A stretch of DNA of 64,000 nt from Cochliopodium minus (GCA_024220525.1 JAMYWO010000191.1:10933-74932), one strand, 5' to 3'. Positions 23,421 through 36,472 are shown, counted from the stretch's first letter. Numbers and translations are program-made. The notes: generated by a model from the sequence alone, not told the origin.

Positions 23421-25480
23421 TCAGAATTTAATTCTTTTATGAGAATTTAACTTGGCAATAGTGATTGTTTCAAGTATATTTATTGCTCTGCTGTCACCGA
23501 TATCAAGCATCAAGTTCGGAACATAAGAAAAGGACTCATTGATTTCTGCATTAAAAACCATGTACGCTGTATTTAAAAAAAAAAGAAAAAATAAAAAAAT
23601 TTTTTTTTTTTTTTTTTTTACATCCTCCCATTCCAAACCAACCTAAAAAATAATTTTTTTTAAAAAAATAATAATATAAATTATAAAAATTAAATAGAAC
23701 GATTTAAAATAAATTGTTGATTAATAATTAAAAATTTAACCATAAAAACCGTCAGGTCCATGAGAGACAAACTCCGAAAAAAGAGTAAACCCACCTTGTG
23801 TGAAAGTGGTATTTAAGAAAATGACATTATCGAGTGCTTTCTCAGGAAAGGAAAGCGCTTCTTTGATTGTCTTTTCTGAAAAAAGGGTGACTCCTTCTAA
23901 ACTCCCTCCATTGGCTATCAGTGCTCCAATTTTGGACAATGAATAAGCTATTAAAAAGAATTTTAATTAAAAAAATTTAATAAAAAATTATAAAAAAAAT
24001 TTTAAAAAAATTTTAAAAAAATTTAAAGAAAAAAAATTTTAATAAAAAATATAAAATTAAAATAAAATAAAATATTACATGAAATATGATAGATTACCAT
24101 TAGAAATACAATTAAAAGATGGACCTTCTGTTTTCATCATTTTTACACTTTGGAGTTTTTCTAGTTGTCTCAGATTGGTGTTATTAAACATTTTGGCGTG
24201 AGCAACAAAGAGGCTGTCTTTCCCAAACATCTTATTAAAAAACTCTGAAACTTTACTTCCTAGAAGACCCAACTTCATAGGTATGTATACTTTAATGAGA
24301 GGATAATAAAATGGTGGGAAAAATGTTTTGTGATATTTTCTGTATTCTTTTTCTTCTTTAAATTAAAAATTAAAATAAATTAAAAATAAAGAAAATTATT
24401 ATGAAATGACAAAAATAATTTAAATAATTCATTGATTATTTTTTTTTAAAAAATAAATAGTGTTTTTTTTGTTGTTTAAAAATGAAAAAAAAAGTTATAA
24501 AATTAAAATAAAATATAATATAGTTAAAAAAAAAATTTTTTTTTTAAATGTGATACTTAAAGTCCCAATGTGAATATCAGTTCCCAATTTTTGGTTGATT
24601 TCCTCGTCTACAATCTGACCAATAGTTCTATTTTTAGGATCAACTCTTCTGACAATCTCATTCAAAATGGTTCCTCTATGAGTGGTATGATAAGCTCTGT
24701 TAGGAGGCAAGCATCTAACATCAGTCTTTGCTTTTTCCATTCTAACTTTGAGTTTGTCCCAATCTCTGTTGTAAAAATGTTGATCAAAAAAATGTCCGCC
24801 ATCTTCCGCTTCAATAAAACAAATTCCAGAAGAATGTCTCAACACATCACTTATCTTTACATTTTCTCTTCCGTCTCTCCCATATTCTGGCCAATACTTT
24901 GTTACTTTGTCTTCATATTTTAATAATCCTTTATCTACCAACATCATCACAACTATTGCTTCCATATTTTTTCCAGATGAGAAAACATTTTGAAGATGTT
25001 TTTCATCATAATCAATTTCATCGAATTCTTATTTAATTTTTTATTTTATTTTGAATTCAGTGAAAATAATTTAATTTTTTAATTTTTTTTCTGACCTATT
25101 TTTCCAAAATAATTTATCAGCAATTTTCCATCCCTCCAGAATGATACTTGACCTTTTTGTTCATATCCATTATCCAAGAATGATTTGAATAAATTAACTG
25201 CTTTGCTTCCATCTAAAATAAAAAATAGAATAAAGAAATTAAATTGAAACTAAATCATCCATCAAAGATGAATAATTGTCTTTATCCATCGGTAATAATA
25301 ATATATTTTTTTACTTTTTAAATTTTCAGAGATAAATCCTCCAACTGATGATCTCTTGCAGAATGGACCTCTACCAAATGGACAACTGAAAAAATTGATC
25401 AAGGGACCTTGCGTGTAGACATGCGCAACAAATGAAGCTATCATAACAATCAAAATAGCAATCAAATTCAAAATTTTCAT
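23421..25480 (-). CDS. Secreted S12 beta-lactamase-like serine hydrolase, copy 2
   Basis: A paralogue of the gene at 17532-19786 with the same exon plan and strand. It has a signal peptide (MKILNLIAILIVMIASFVAH), the conserved TQGPLINFF-CPFGRGP leader after it, SSGK as the SxxK motif, KYWPEYGRDGRE, VLRHSSGI, YHT in NRAYHTTHRG, and a short exon giving GWFGMGG. It ends SFSYVPNLMLDIGDSRA. The block from 24560 to 24970 is nearly identical to copy 1, while the leader and the segment at 24075-24278 have diverged. The glycosyltransferase-like and F-box/Ras-like genes lie between the two copies, so this is a dispersed rather than adjacent duplication. Confidence 0.85.
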
Positions 25481-25758
25481 TTTTTTTATTAATTGTTTGA
25501 AATTATTTAGAATTGGATTTTTGGTTCTATTTAATAGATTTCAAGTATTTTGGAATTAAAATCATGAGTTTACTTACAATTTATCTTGATTTTAAATTCA
25601 AATTTTCATCTAAAAAATTTTCTTGCTAAGAATATTTTATTTTAAAGTTAAGTGATTTATTTTATTCTTGTCCTATTTTCAAAGCCTGCCTTTCTTCCAT
25701 TTTGATTGTTTAATTGAAATATTTGATGTCAAGAAATTTAAAAAAAAAAAAATTAAAA

Positions 25759-27404
25759 ATGTTCAATGATTTTGATAAATTAGATTTCCTCTATGAAATA
25801 CAAATGACTAGTGAAGGTAAAAATTTTGAAAGTGGAGAATTGAGAGAAGCATTGGATAGGAAAGATTTATCATGTTTGAAAGGTTGACAACTAAATTTTT
25901 ATTTTTAAAGTTTAAAAAATTTTTAAAATAATTTCAATTAGATTTAAATGGAAGAACCCTTCTACATAGAGCTTTTCTCAACAAAGAAAACTTTTATGGA
26001 ATTGAAAAAATAAGATTTCTTGTTGAAAATAAATGTAGCATTAATGCAAGAGATAATTACTACAACACTCCACTTCATTTTGCTTTTCAAAAAAATGAAG
26101 ACTATCCAATTATACTTCTAAAAGAATTCCAATGTAATGTGAGTTCAACAAATAATAAATATAATGGGTTGTTACATTTAGCTTGTAAATACAACAACAG
26201 TTTAGATCTTATAAAAATTTTGATTAATGATAAAAAAATGGATTACAATTTGAAAAATAAAGTAAACAAAACACCCCTCTACTATGCAATAAAAAATAAC
26301 AAAAACATTGAGATTTTGAAATTTTTTGTTGAAGAGTTGAAATGCGATTTGAATGTAAAAGATGGGGCTTTACATTTATTTTGTGAAGGAAACGATAACA
26401 TTGATATTTTGAAATATTTGATTGAAAAAAAACTTGATGTAAATGCAAAAAATAAAAAAAAAATCCCTCTTCAAATTGCTTTTTCAAAAAAGAAAGATTA
26501 TGAAATACTTAAATACCTTATTGAACAAAAATCAAATATTTACTTTAAGGATTCTTCTCTTCTCGAATTGGCTCTTAGAGAACATGACGATATTAGGTTT
26601 ATTAATTATCTTCTGGAAATTACACCTTTTAGTACTGAAAAAAAGAGAAAAGAAATTATTTTAAAATGTTTGAGCAATTCTAATATGGAGGTTGTCAAAT
26701 TTCTTTTGGATAACAACGATTTCATTTTCAACTATCAAATTTTGGATGAAAATTCACAAATTTCAAGTGAAATTTTAAGGAACCAAAACGTTAATATTAT
26801 CAAGTATTTGGTTGAATATAAATATCTAGATTTAAATTATATTCAACCCAATGGAATCTCTCTTTTTCAAAAATTTTGTTGTGGAACTTATTCTCCTTCT
26901 TTTGCAGTTTTTAAATATTTTTTGGACAAAAATTATCATGATTTGAATGAAAAAAATAGTAAAGGAAAATCTTTTCTTTGCTATTTTATCAAAAGAACGA
27001 GTGTTATTGATCTCAAAAAAAATTTAATTCCTTTTTTATTTTTGACTCTATCAAATGGAGAAAATTATTTTAGAAAATCTGAAAATTATCCAATTTCTCT
27101 TTTAAAATTCAAATTTGAAAACTACTTATTCAGAAAAGAATACAACATAATTGAAAAGTTTTTTGAAGAATATGAAAAAGGAAATTTTTGGATAATAGAA
27201 AATCATAAGTTCTATCCTAATGATTTGAAGACTCTCATTTTTCAATTCTACCTTTCTATCAAAATTGTCACAAAACTTAAGTATAATATAAAAATACCCA
27301 AGTATCTTTATTACATCTTGTTTCAAACAGTTGTTTTCAACTATCTATCAAATTTGTCAAAAAAAAATTTTAAGAAAAGAAAAAAAGAAGAAAATGATTT
27401 TTAA
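25759..27404 (+). CDS. Ankyrin-repeat protein with C-terminal PKY box
   Basis: Two exons (25759-25882 and 25942-27404), about 528 residues. The start MFNDFDKLDFLYEIQ is followed by roughly eight ankyrin repeats of the local style (GRTLLHRAF, NTPLHFAF, NGLLHLACKYNN, KTPLYYAIKNN, KIPLQIAFSKK), each ending in a V-E-x-K-x-D/N-x-N turn. The later repeats are degenerate. The tail has FWIIENHKFYP, a long hydrophobic helix and KIPKYLYYILFQ, the same box that ends the other ankyrin genes here. It is inferred to be a substrate-binding adaptor, and no enzyme domain is present. The intron lies in the first exon-exon join before the first full repeat. Confidence 0.85.
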
Positions 27405-27623
27405 AGTTCTTTGAAAAACAAAAATTTTAGTTTTCAAATGTCCTATTATTATTTCATTTAAAAATTAAAATTTAAAATATTTTGTTTTGATTTTTTTTTA
27501 AAATGTTTTTTCTTTTTTTCAAAATGTTTTTTAAAATAAAAGTTTTATTTTATTTTATTTTATTAAATAGACATCCCCATTATTATATTTTTTAATTTTT
27601 AAATCAAAAAAAAAAAAAAAAAA

Positions 27624-29884
27624 ATGGAATTTTATTGGATTGATCTTCCTTTGATACCTATCCTCAATGTATTCAAATATTTGAATCATAAAGAAATTTT
27701 GAGATGTTCAGAAACATGTCGAAGATGGTCAGAGATAATCAAAACAGAAGAATCACCATGGAGGGTATTATGCCAAAAAGATTGGATCATCTCTCCAAAA
27801 ACGGAATGCAAAAAGAAATATAAAGAAATGTACGCCAATTATTCCAAATATCTTGGAATCTATGCACCTCTCAAATTCCAATGGGAAAGATTAGTTAGTG
27901 TAAATCTATAATTTGAAAGAGTTAAAATTATATTTGCTGAATTAAATACCAAAAGGCTAAATATCCCCACAATATTTTATCTAAAGAATATAACAAATAT
28001 AATCATTTATAATGATATATATCATGAAATATTTTAAAATTATCATCAAACTAAAAATTTAAAAACATAGCAAGTCTCAGCATAATTGTTATTGTATATT
28101 TTAATGCTCCGAGTTTTTTTTTTCTCTGAAACATTATAATCAAATACATCAAAATATACTTATGATATCTCCTATATGAGATGTATTCAATCATATCAAA
28201 TCCTCAAAAAATTTTTGTGAAAAATAAAAAAAAAAGATTTTGAATAACAATAGAAGCAAACCAATGGTAGAATCACTGATCCCAGGAATTGACGAAGACA
28301 AACTCAACCTGCTCGAAAAAGAGCTGAAAATAAAACTTCCACTCGAACTCAGATGCTCGTACAGAATATACGGAGGACAGAAGGGTGAAGCGTTGAGTCA
28401 TGGCATCTTTGGAGGATACAGCTTCTATGATCATAATGTCAGTATGGTTTATCCTGATGTGGGCACTTTGTACAGCATTTTTAGTCAGCGCATATTTAGC
28501 AATATCATGGGGAAGTGTTTGCCTGTTGCTTTTTCTCTTCCTTCTATCAAACTTTATCTTTTTGATTTGGAGACTGGGAAGATCAAGGAGCCTACCAGGT
28601 AAATATAAAAAAAATAATAAACAATTTTTCAAACCTAAGATAATGTTTTACAAAAAAATTAAGACCTAATAACATAAATTTAAAAAAAAAATGTTATGTA
28701 AAAAAAATTAATTTTAAAAAAAAGATAATATTTTATGTAAAAAAAATTAAATTATGAAAAAATGAAGAAAAAAAAAATCAAAATAAAAAAAAATCAAAAT
28801 AAAATAAAATTTAAAATTAAAATTTATTAAAATAAAAAAATTAAAATTTAACATTGAAAAATTAAAATTAAAAATTAATTTTGAAAAATAAAATAAAACT
28901 TATTAAATTAAAATTAAATTAAAAAATAAAATAAAACTTATAATAATAAAAAAATTAAATTTAAACATTGAAAAATTTAAAATTTAAAATTAAAAATTAA
29001 AATTAAAAATTAAAAATTAAATTAAAAATTATTCTAATAGAGATGGATTTAAATTGGGTATTTTCTCAGAAGTAGCAGACAGCATCACTGACCTAATCAA
29101 AAAGACTTCTGACAATATCGAGAATAAAAACTGGAAAATAACTGAAGAGCAGGGAATCAACCACTTCCCTTGTTTGGACATTCCTCAAACGATCACTGAG
29201 GGGATTACTGTGGAAGTCTCCAACCTTTTCATTGCTGAAAATTCTGTTGTTTCTACTTCTTTTTCTCACAAAAAATATTTTTTTGCTTACAAAGTAAATT
29301 TTGTTAAATATTTTTCAAATTTTATTTAATATTTTTATTTTTTTATTTTTTTTATTTTTTTTTTTTAAAAGGTAAAAATGTTTGTTCCTGAGGGTTCTGA
29401 AGTTAGACACTCAAGACTTAAGACAAGACATTGGATCATAAAAGATGGAGAAGGAAATGTAGAAGAAGTGAAAGGAGTAAAAATAAAATGAAAGATTTTT
29501 TATTTTTTTAAAATTTTTTTTATTTTTTATTTTTTTTTATTTTTTATTTTTTTTTATTTTTTTATTTTTTTATTTTTTTATTTTTTTATTTTTTTACAAT
29601 TTTTTTTTGTTTTAAAATTTTTTTAAAATTTTTTTTTATTTTTTTATTTTTTAAATTATTAATTTATTTTTAAAATTTTGATTATCAAGGATGGAGTAAT
29701 TGGCCTTTATCCACTTATGAAAGCAGGGGAATACTTCGAGTATGAGAGTTGTTGTCCTATTTCCACTCCTAAGGGTTCCATGAAAGGTTTTTTCCACATG
29801 CACTATTTGGACAACGAGGATGAGGAGTTCACTGTTGTTGTTCCAGAGTTTTTTTTCGACTCAACAATTCGTCTCAAAAAATGA
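27624..29884 (+). CDS. FBXO3: FBXO3-like: F-box, SUKH (SMI1/KNR4) and ApaG domains
   Basis: Five exons (27624-27899, 28237-28598, 29041-29293, 29372-29476, 29690-29884) give about 396 residues. The F-box is LPLIPILNVFKYLNHKEIL, with CRRWSEII and SPWRVLCQKDW. The SMI1/KNR4-like part opens SLIPGIDEDKLNLLEKELK with LPLELRCSYRIYGGQ. The C-terminal ApaG domain shows TRHWIIKDGEG, GVIGLYPLMKAGEYFEYES and ISTPKGSMKGFFHMHY. This order is that of FBXO3, the substrate receptor of an SCF ubiquitin ligase. Length is slightly below the animal protein. All exon joins keep the frame, and the first intron (337 bases) falls between the F-box and SUKH parts. It is one of the most certain calls in the window. 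Confidence 0.92.
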
Positions 29885-30088
29885 AAATAAAAAAATATTT
29901 TATTTAATTTATTATTTTGAATTCATGAAAAAAAAAAAATCCACAACTTGTTTTAATATTTGGGTTGTTTGTTCCATCCTTCTCTTTCTTGACTATATTA
30001 AAATATAAATCAAGAATGTTGATAAAAAAATAACCCTTAATTTTTTTTTCAAATAAAATACAATTAAAAAAAAAAAAGAAAAAAAAAA

Positions 30089-33000
30089 ATGAGTGATAAT
30101 TCAAATGATAGCTCCACCAAGAATATTGATGAAATTAAAAACCATAGTGATACTTCAAATGAAACATCCATTATCTCTCCAAGATCCATCACACCCAAAA
30201 TCTCAACGAATATTTTTGAAAAATCAAATCCTAACTCAAATAGCATCAATAATAATGAATGGAAATGTGATTGTGGTTTCAATAATATTGATAGAAAGGA
30301 TGGAGATTGCAAATCATGTGGAAAGAAAAGAAAATCTTCGTTATTTTCTTCCTCTTTCACGAATAGAAGGGAATCCACTGAGAATCTATCGAGCGATAAG
30401 AAAGGATCTGATGAAAATATCGATAATAAAGAAACCACAACAATAAAGAACGTAATAATTTTTTGATACAAGCTATTTCTTATTATTCAAAGCATTTTAT
30501 ATGTATAAACCATATCTTGTAAATGTATTTTTCTTAAATGATAAATGAGACATGAATCTATTTTTTTATCTTTGCATAATTTCTTAAAAGGAAAATCAAT
30601 CAACACCCCAAAAATGGAATTGCACATGTGGATTTCTTAATAATGAAAATGAGACGAAATGTAGCGATTGTGAAAAAACAAAGCCTAAATTTACAATGAA
30701 GCTCAAAGAGAAACTCTCCAAGGAGAAGAGAAATTCAGAGGATGAAGGACCGCCAGGATTTTCCATTCCAAAGCAAAAAAATGAAGAGGTGGAAGAAGAA
30801 AATAGCAATGAAGCTACTCCCAAGAAAATATCTATAGTGATAACTAAGAATAAGGTAAGTTTTGAAATCATTTTAAAATTCAATTTATAATTGTGAACTA
30901 ATCTATAGCATATTATCTTTTATAACTGATAATTGAACTGAATATATTTTATGTTCACAACCGTAATATATTGCTCTATACATAATATTTGTATTTGTAT
31001 TTGTATATTTTATGAAGTCACAAATATCTTGAAATATATGAAATTTCTGAGCATCTAATTTTCGAAGGGTAATTGATTCACAATCGCAATAACTTTTTAA
31101 TAAATTCAAAATGAGTTCCAAAATTTTTTGGAGATGCTCATTGTACCCTAGAATAACATATCTTTATTTGAAAGTGAAATTTGATTGTTAATATTTATCT
31201 GATTATCGATCAAATATACAATAAAGAAGAAAGGATATGAATTTCAAAAGGAAAATAATTTGCACGATACACTGTATGGAATATCAATTGTAAATTAGAA
31301 GTTATATCTCCAATATTGAGATGAATGATTTTTATTATCGTGTTGAAAATATGTGTCTGGATATCCAGACATATTAAAAAAGAAAAATAAATTTTCCCTT
31401 ATGTCAATATGACTATACATAATATCTTACTCCAATTTTTTTTTTCACATCAGGATAATAATGATAAATCAACCAATAATGATGATGATGGTGATGATAA
31501 AGGAACATCACCCAAAAAAGAGAAGATCTCCATCACCATCAACAAAAATCCCTCCAATACACCATCCCCCAACTCATCATCAGATGGCACATCTTCTTCA
31601 AGCACTCATGAGGTGTGGAAGGACGATTGGAGCTGCACTTGTGGCTTCGTCAACTTTGCCAAAAGAAATGAGTGCAAGTCTTGTAAGAAATACAAACCTG
31701 CCACCATCGTAATTAAAAAAGTTGAACCTAAAAAGAAGAATGAAAACAGTAAAAAAATTTTTCCATTTTTTTTTTTAATTTAATTTAAATTTTGATTTTT
31801 TTTATTTTATTTTTTATCTACTTGTTTTTTTTATTTCAATTTATTTCTTCTTTTATTTTTTCATTTTTTATTTTCAATTTCAATTTCTAAATTAGCCAAC
31901 AAAGATTGGAGTTGCAGTTGTGGATTTCTGAACTTTGCAAAGAGAACCTCCTGCAAATCTTGTGGAAAAAACAAACCATTGAGCATCGTCATCAACAAAG
32001 GAGAAAACTCTTCCAAACAAAGATCCAATAACAATGACAACAATAGCAATTCTAACAACAACAACATTACTGTTGTGAAAACTTCTTGTAAAAAAAACTC
32101 TAAAATTATTTTACTTATTGAAGAAAATTTTCATTTTTTATTTTTATTTATTTTTATTTTATTTTTATTTATTTTTATTTTATTTTTTTTTATTTTATTT
32201 TATTTTTTAAAATTTGCATCATTTCTTAACTTTTATTTATGATTTTTTTCTTTTTAATTTTATTTTTATTTTTTTTTATAATTTTATTTTATTTTTACTT
32301 TATAATTTTATTTTTCAATTTCTAAATTAGCAAACAAAGATTGGAGTTGCAGTTGTGGATTTCTTAACTTTGCAAAGAGAACCTCCTGCAAATCTTGTGG
32401 CAAAAACAAACCATTGAGCATCGTCATCAACAAAGGCGGAGAAAACTCTTCCCAACAAAGATCCAGCAACCAAGAAAAAAGAAAAGAAGACAGTAAAAAA
32501 ATATTCAAAAATATTCAATAAAATTTATTTATTTTTTATTTTTTTTTATTTTTTTTTAATTTATTTAATTTTTATTTTTTATTTTTTATTTTTTATTTTT
32601 TATTTTTTATTTTTTAATATTTTCTTTTTTCTCTAGCCAAAAAAGATTGGATTTGCGGTTGTGGCTTCGTCAATTTTGCCAGAAGACACGACTGTAAGTC
32701 TTGTAACAAAAAAAGATCTAAGGATGCAGTCATTGTTGGAAGTTCTGAAGGAGGTTTCTATTTTATTATTTTTTATTTGATTATTTGATTATTTTTTATT
32801 TTATTATTTTTTTTATTTGATTATTTTTTATTTTTTATTTTTTATTTTTTATTTTTTATTTTTTATTTTTATATTTTAATTTTATTTTTTATTTTTTATT
32901 TTATTTTTTAATAAATTTGTAGAAAAACAAACCCATGAAAATAGCAACATCGTCTCCACATCCGGTGAGTGGAAATGCAGATGTGGCCACTTCAACCTGA

Positions 33001-34512
33001 ACAGAAAAGAAGAGTGTGTTTGTTGCGGAAAAGACAAAAGTGGAAAGAGTAAAAAAAATAAAATAAAAAAAAATTATTCATTTTAAGCAATATTTTTTAT
33101 TTTTATTTTTTTTGGCAAGCATTTTTTTTTATTTTTATTTTAACCAATATTTTTTATTTTTTATTTTTTATTTTATTTTTATTTTGTTTTATTATTTATT
33201 ATAATGTTTTATTTTTCATGTTTTTTATCATGTTTTATTTTATTTTTATTTGGTTTTATTTTATTTTTTATTTTTATAATGTTTTATTTTTCATGTTTTT
33301 TTTTTTATTTTATTTTTTTATTTATCTTTTTTTATATTTTTATTTATTGATTATTTCTCTATTTATTTTAACCAATATTTTTTTTTTATTTATCTTTTTT
33401 ATATTTTTATTTTTATTTATGTTTTATTTTATTTTTATTTGGTTTTATTTTTTATATTTATAATGTTTATTTTTCATTTTCATAATTTTTTTTTTTATTT
33501 TGTTTTTATTTTTACCATTTTATTTTTATTTTTTAGAATATTTTTAATTATGTTTTATTATTTTTTGAAAGGCAAGGATAAGAAAGATGACTGGATGTGC
33601 TTGTGTGGTCACATCAACTTTGCTAGAAGAAATGAATGCAGAGTATGTCACAAAATAAAAGCCAACATCAACGCGAGTGTCAAAGTTGTCGAAAGAACTG
33701 AAGAGACCGAGGATGTTGAAGAAGTAAAAAAGAAAGGTACAAAAAATAGACTTTAAATTTTTTTTTTCAATTTTTTATTTGTGACATTCTTTGAAATTTT
33801 TTAATTGATTATTTTATTTTTTAAAAAAATTTTTTTCTCATAAATTTTTTTTTTTGATTTGATTCAATTTTATTTTTTTATTTTTTATTTATTTAATTTA
33901 TTTATCAAATTTAATTTATTAATTTATTCTTGTTCTTTTATTTTTTATTTTTTTATTTTTATTTTTCATATTATATTTTATTTCATTTTATTAATACATT
34001 TTTTTTATATATTTGATTTTTTTTTTTGATTTTTACTTTTGATTTATTTTTTTTTTAAAAAAATAAAAGTCAAAAAAGTCAAAAAACAAGCACCTACTGT
34101 GAATGTGAGCCCAGTAGATTGGATGTGTGTTTGTGGTTTCGAAAACTTTGCCAAAAGGGAAAACTGCAAAAATTGTTTCAGAACCTTTGAATATGTCCAA
34201 AAGAAAAAATCCATGAAAAAAAAAGTGAAAAAAATTGATGGTAAAAAAATAAAAAAATAAAAAAATAAAAATTAATAAATTAAAAAAATAAAATAAATTA
34301 AAAAAATAAAATTGAAATTGATCATGAAATCAAATCAAAAAAAAAAAATAAAAAATATTTAAAAAAATTCATTAGCCAAGGTCGAAATTGGATGGAAGTG
34401 CAAGTGTGGTGCTGTCAACAAGGAGGCTGATGGTTATTGTAACAAATGTAACGAATCTAAGCCAAAGGACAAAGAGGATGGGAATATGTTCAACAGTTTG
34501 AAAATCAACTAG
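30089..34512 (+). CDS. Ten-finger RanBP2-type zinc finger protein
   Basis: About ten exons, nearly one finger per exon. Fingers lie near 30259, 30606, 31620, 31906, 32338, 32642, 32962, 33588, 34117 and 34381. Typical units are DWSCTCGFVNFAKRNECKSC and DWMCVCGFENFAKRENCKNC. They match the RanBP2 pattern (W, Asn at +4 after the second Cys, CxxC at the end), except that the first cysteine pair is CxC rather than Cx2-4C. RanBP2 fingers bind ubiquitin or single-stranded RNA; the Arg/Lys-rich, AKR-bearing loops favour RNA here (inference). Linkers are polar and disordered (Ser, Asn, Asp, Lys). Fingers 4 and 5 come from almost identical exons. The start at 30089 and stop TAG at 34510-34512 bound the model. 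Introns are T-rich on the sense strand, one of them about 600 bases. Confidence 0.85.
31896..32500 (+). repeat. Tandem exon duplication (fingers 4 and 5)
   Basis: Bases 31896-32030 and 32329-32460 are almost identical. They include the end of the upstream intron (TTTCTAAATTAG), the whole finger and the linker coding SIVINKGG/GENSS. A repeat unit of about 430 bases that includes the intron is the simplest account. The few differences are single substitutions and one three-base indel. Confidence 0.8.
32520..33580. repeat. T-rich heptamer and hexamer introns
   Basis: Introns between fingers 5 and 8 are dominated by TTTTTTA and TTTTATTTTA units, for example a run near 32580-32620 and one near 32830-32910. 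From 33170 to 33540 a longer segment repeats phrases such as TTTTATTTTTCATGTTTT and TTATTTTTATTTGGTTTTA. Exons at about 32640 and 32930-33050 interrupt the low-complexity sequence. Confidence 0.6.
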
Positions 34513-34663
34513 AAATTATTTAAAGAAAAAAGAAAAAGAAAAAATATATTTAATTAAAACTATTATTTAACTAAAAAGTTTATCTGTGATTTGATTTTTT
34601 TGAATCACTTTTTTTTCAAAAAACCAGAAAACTTTGTAATAAAAGGATGGTTTTTTTATTTTT

Positions 34664-36345
34664 TCAAAAGCTTTTGGTTACGATCATATCATGATGAATA
34701 TACCGCATCCCGTCTCGATCTGCGAAGTCAAACATCATTGAGCNCGATGACAATAAACTTTCTCTTGAATCCAACACCCTCTCTGCTTTTCAATCTGGTA
34801 CACAATAATTAAAAAAAATAAAAAATAAAAAATAAAAAATAAAAAAATAAAAAATAATAAAATAATAAAATAAAAAAATAAAAATATAAAAAAATAAAAA
34901 ATAAAAATGGAAAAACAAAAAAACAAAAAATAAAAAAAGAAAAAAAAATAAAAGTTTAATTATTTACCCAATCAGCATAAGTGCAAATGAATTTGTATTT
35001 CAAAGGTTTAATTTGGATGGACCGGATGTAATTGAGCTCTACTTGGTTGGAAGACAGCTGTTTGTCCAGAAACATAGCGTATTTGAAGACGGTGGAGGCG
35101 GATAATGGGTACAAATCCAGCGCACGAGAAAAAAAGCTCAATGACTCGTATTCATGATCAATACTAAAAATTAAAAATTAAAAAAAAAATAATTTCAAAA
35201 TAATTAAAAAAAAAATAATTTCAAAATAATTAAAAAAAAAATAATTTCAAAAGTTTAAAAAATAAAATAATTAAAAAAAATTAATCATTAAAAATAATTA
35301 AAAAAAAAAACAAAAAAAAATATAAAATTAAAAAAAAAAATGATTAAAGATAATGATTAAAAAAAAATTGTTTTACAATAAATGTGCAATAGCCAGGTTA
35401 CGGAGAATCTTCAACAAGCAAGGGTTCGATGACAAAGCTTTTGAGAAGAGATGCACACTTTGCCTGTGAAGCTCAAATTCTAATTCCTTGTCTGCGTACA
35501 TTGCTTTGAGCTGCTTGAACTTGCCAGAGCTGAATGGCGCTTTAAAAAGATGAGGGGTTTTTTTAAAAAATAAAGGTCAAATTCATGAAATTTTTTTTGA
35601 AAAATGAGAAAATTGAAAATAAAAATTAAAATAATTAAAATAATTAAAATAATTAAAATATTAATATGTTAATGAATCAAAATAAATAAAATGAAATAAT
35701 TTTTCAATCAAATTTTAATAAAGTTTGATTAAATTAGAAATGTATTTTTCAACATTTTTAATAAATGGGAAATGAAAAAAAAATAAAAAAAAAAAATTTT
35801 AATAAAATAAAGTAAATGAAAATTTTCAATAAAATAAATAAATTGGAATAATATTTTAAATCAATCAAATTAAATAATTTTATTCAGATGTTGAAAAATA
35901 AATATTATTAAATGGGAAATAACCAAAAATAACCAAAAATAAATTTTTAGTTTATGAAATAAATATAATTTTTCAATAAAATAAATAATATTTTAAATCA
36001 AAATAAATGAGTTGAAATAATTTTTTTATTTCATAATAAGTTGAAATAATTTTTAAAAAAAAAATAATTGAAATTAATAAATTAAAAAAATTAGTTACCA
36101 ATAGGAAGATGTTTGACACAAACCTTGATGTCAATAATATCGGTGCTGTCTATTGGCTCGAAAGTGTTAAAAAGGGTATTTTGGTTGGTGAGGGAATCCC
36201 AAGTGCAGCGATTCCACACGAGAGAAAGGGAGCGGGAGATGAACTTGATGAGGAAAGAGAAGGGGTGCTCTCCCACATTTCTTTTTAACGATATGATGTA
36301 CGATCTGAACCAGTTTTGGCTTTGTGGATTGGTGTGTTGCTTCAT
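34664..36345 (-). CDS. TPR-like helical repeat protein, crossing an ambiguous base
   Basis: Four exons join in frame: start MKQHTNPQSQNWFRSY at 36345 (upstream exons not excluded), then 35540-35380, 35160-34970 and 34800 downward. Helix pairs of TPR character are seen (AHLLFIDHEYESLSFFSRAL, DLYPLSASTVFKYAMFLDKQ, RSIQIKPLKYKFICTYADW). The gene resembles TPR scaffold proteins, but no specific family is recognised. In the last exon the open frame reads IEKQRGCWIQEKVYCHR and stops after the unknown base at 34743. A different frame starting at that base reads MMFDFADRDGMRYIHHD and ends VTKSF, which looks like the true C-terminus. The consensus is therefore probably wrong by an indel there. End taken at 34664. 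Confidence 0.5.
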
Positions 36346-36399
36346 CGCATTTTCTTTTTCATCTTTTTTTTTAAAAAAAAAAATAAAAAACAAAAAATA

Positions 36400-36472
36400 A
36401 AAATAAAAAATAAAAAATAAAAAATAAAAAATAAAAAATAAAAAATAAAAAAATAAAAAAATAAAAAATNAT
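36400..36472. repeat. A6T heptamer tract with an N
   Basis: A run of TAAAAAA units on the + strand, ending in an ambiguous base at 36470. It lies upstream of the TPR-like gene (minus strand) and may be its first intron or promoter. The N suggests assembly or polishing trouble in the tract. Confidence 0.7.

Noticed and set aside
17532-25480. Antibiotic-resistance beta-lactamases
   Set aside because: The sequences match the eukaryotic LACT-type S12 family with introns and signal peptides; nothing indicates antibiotic hydrolysis.
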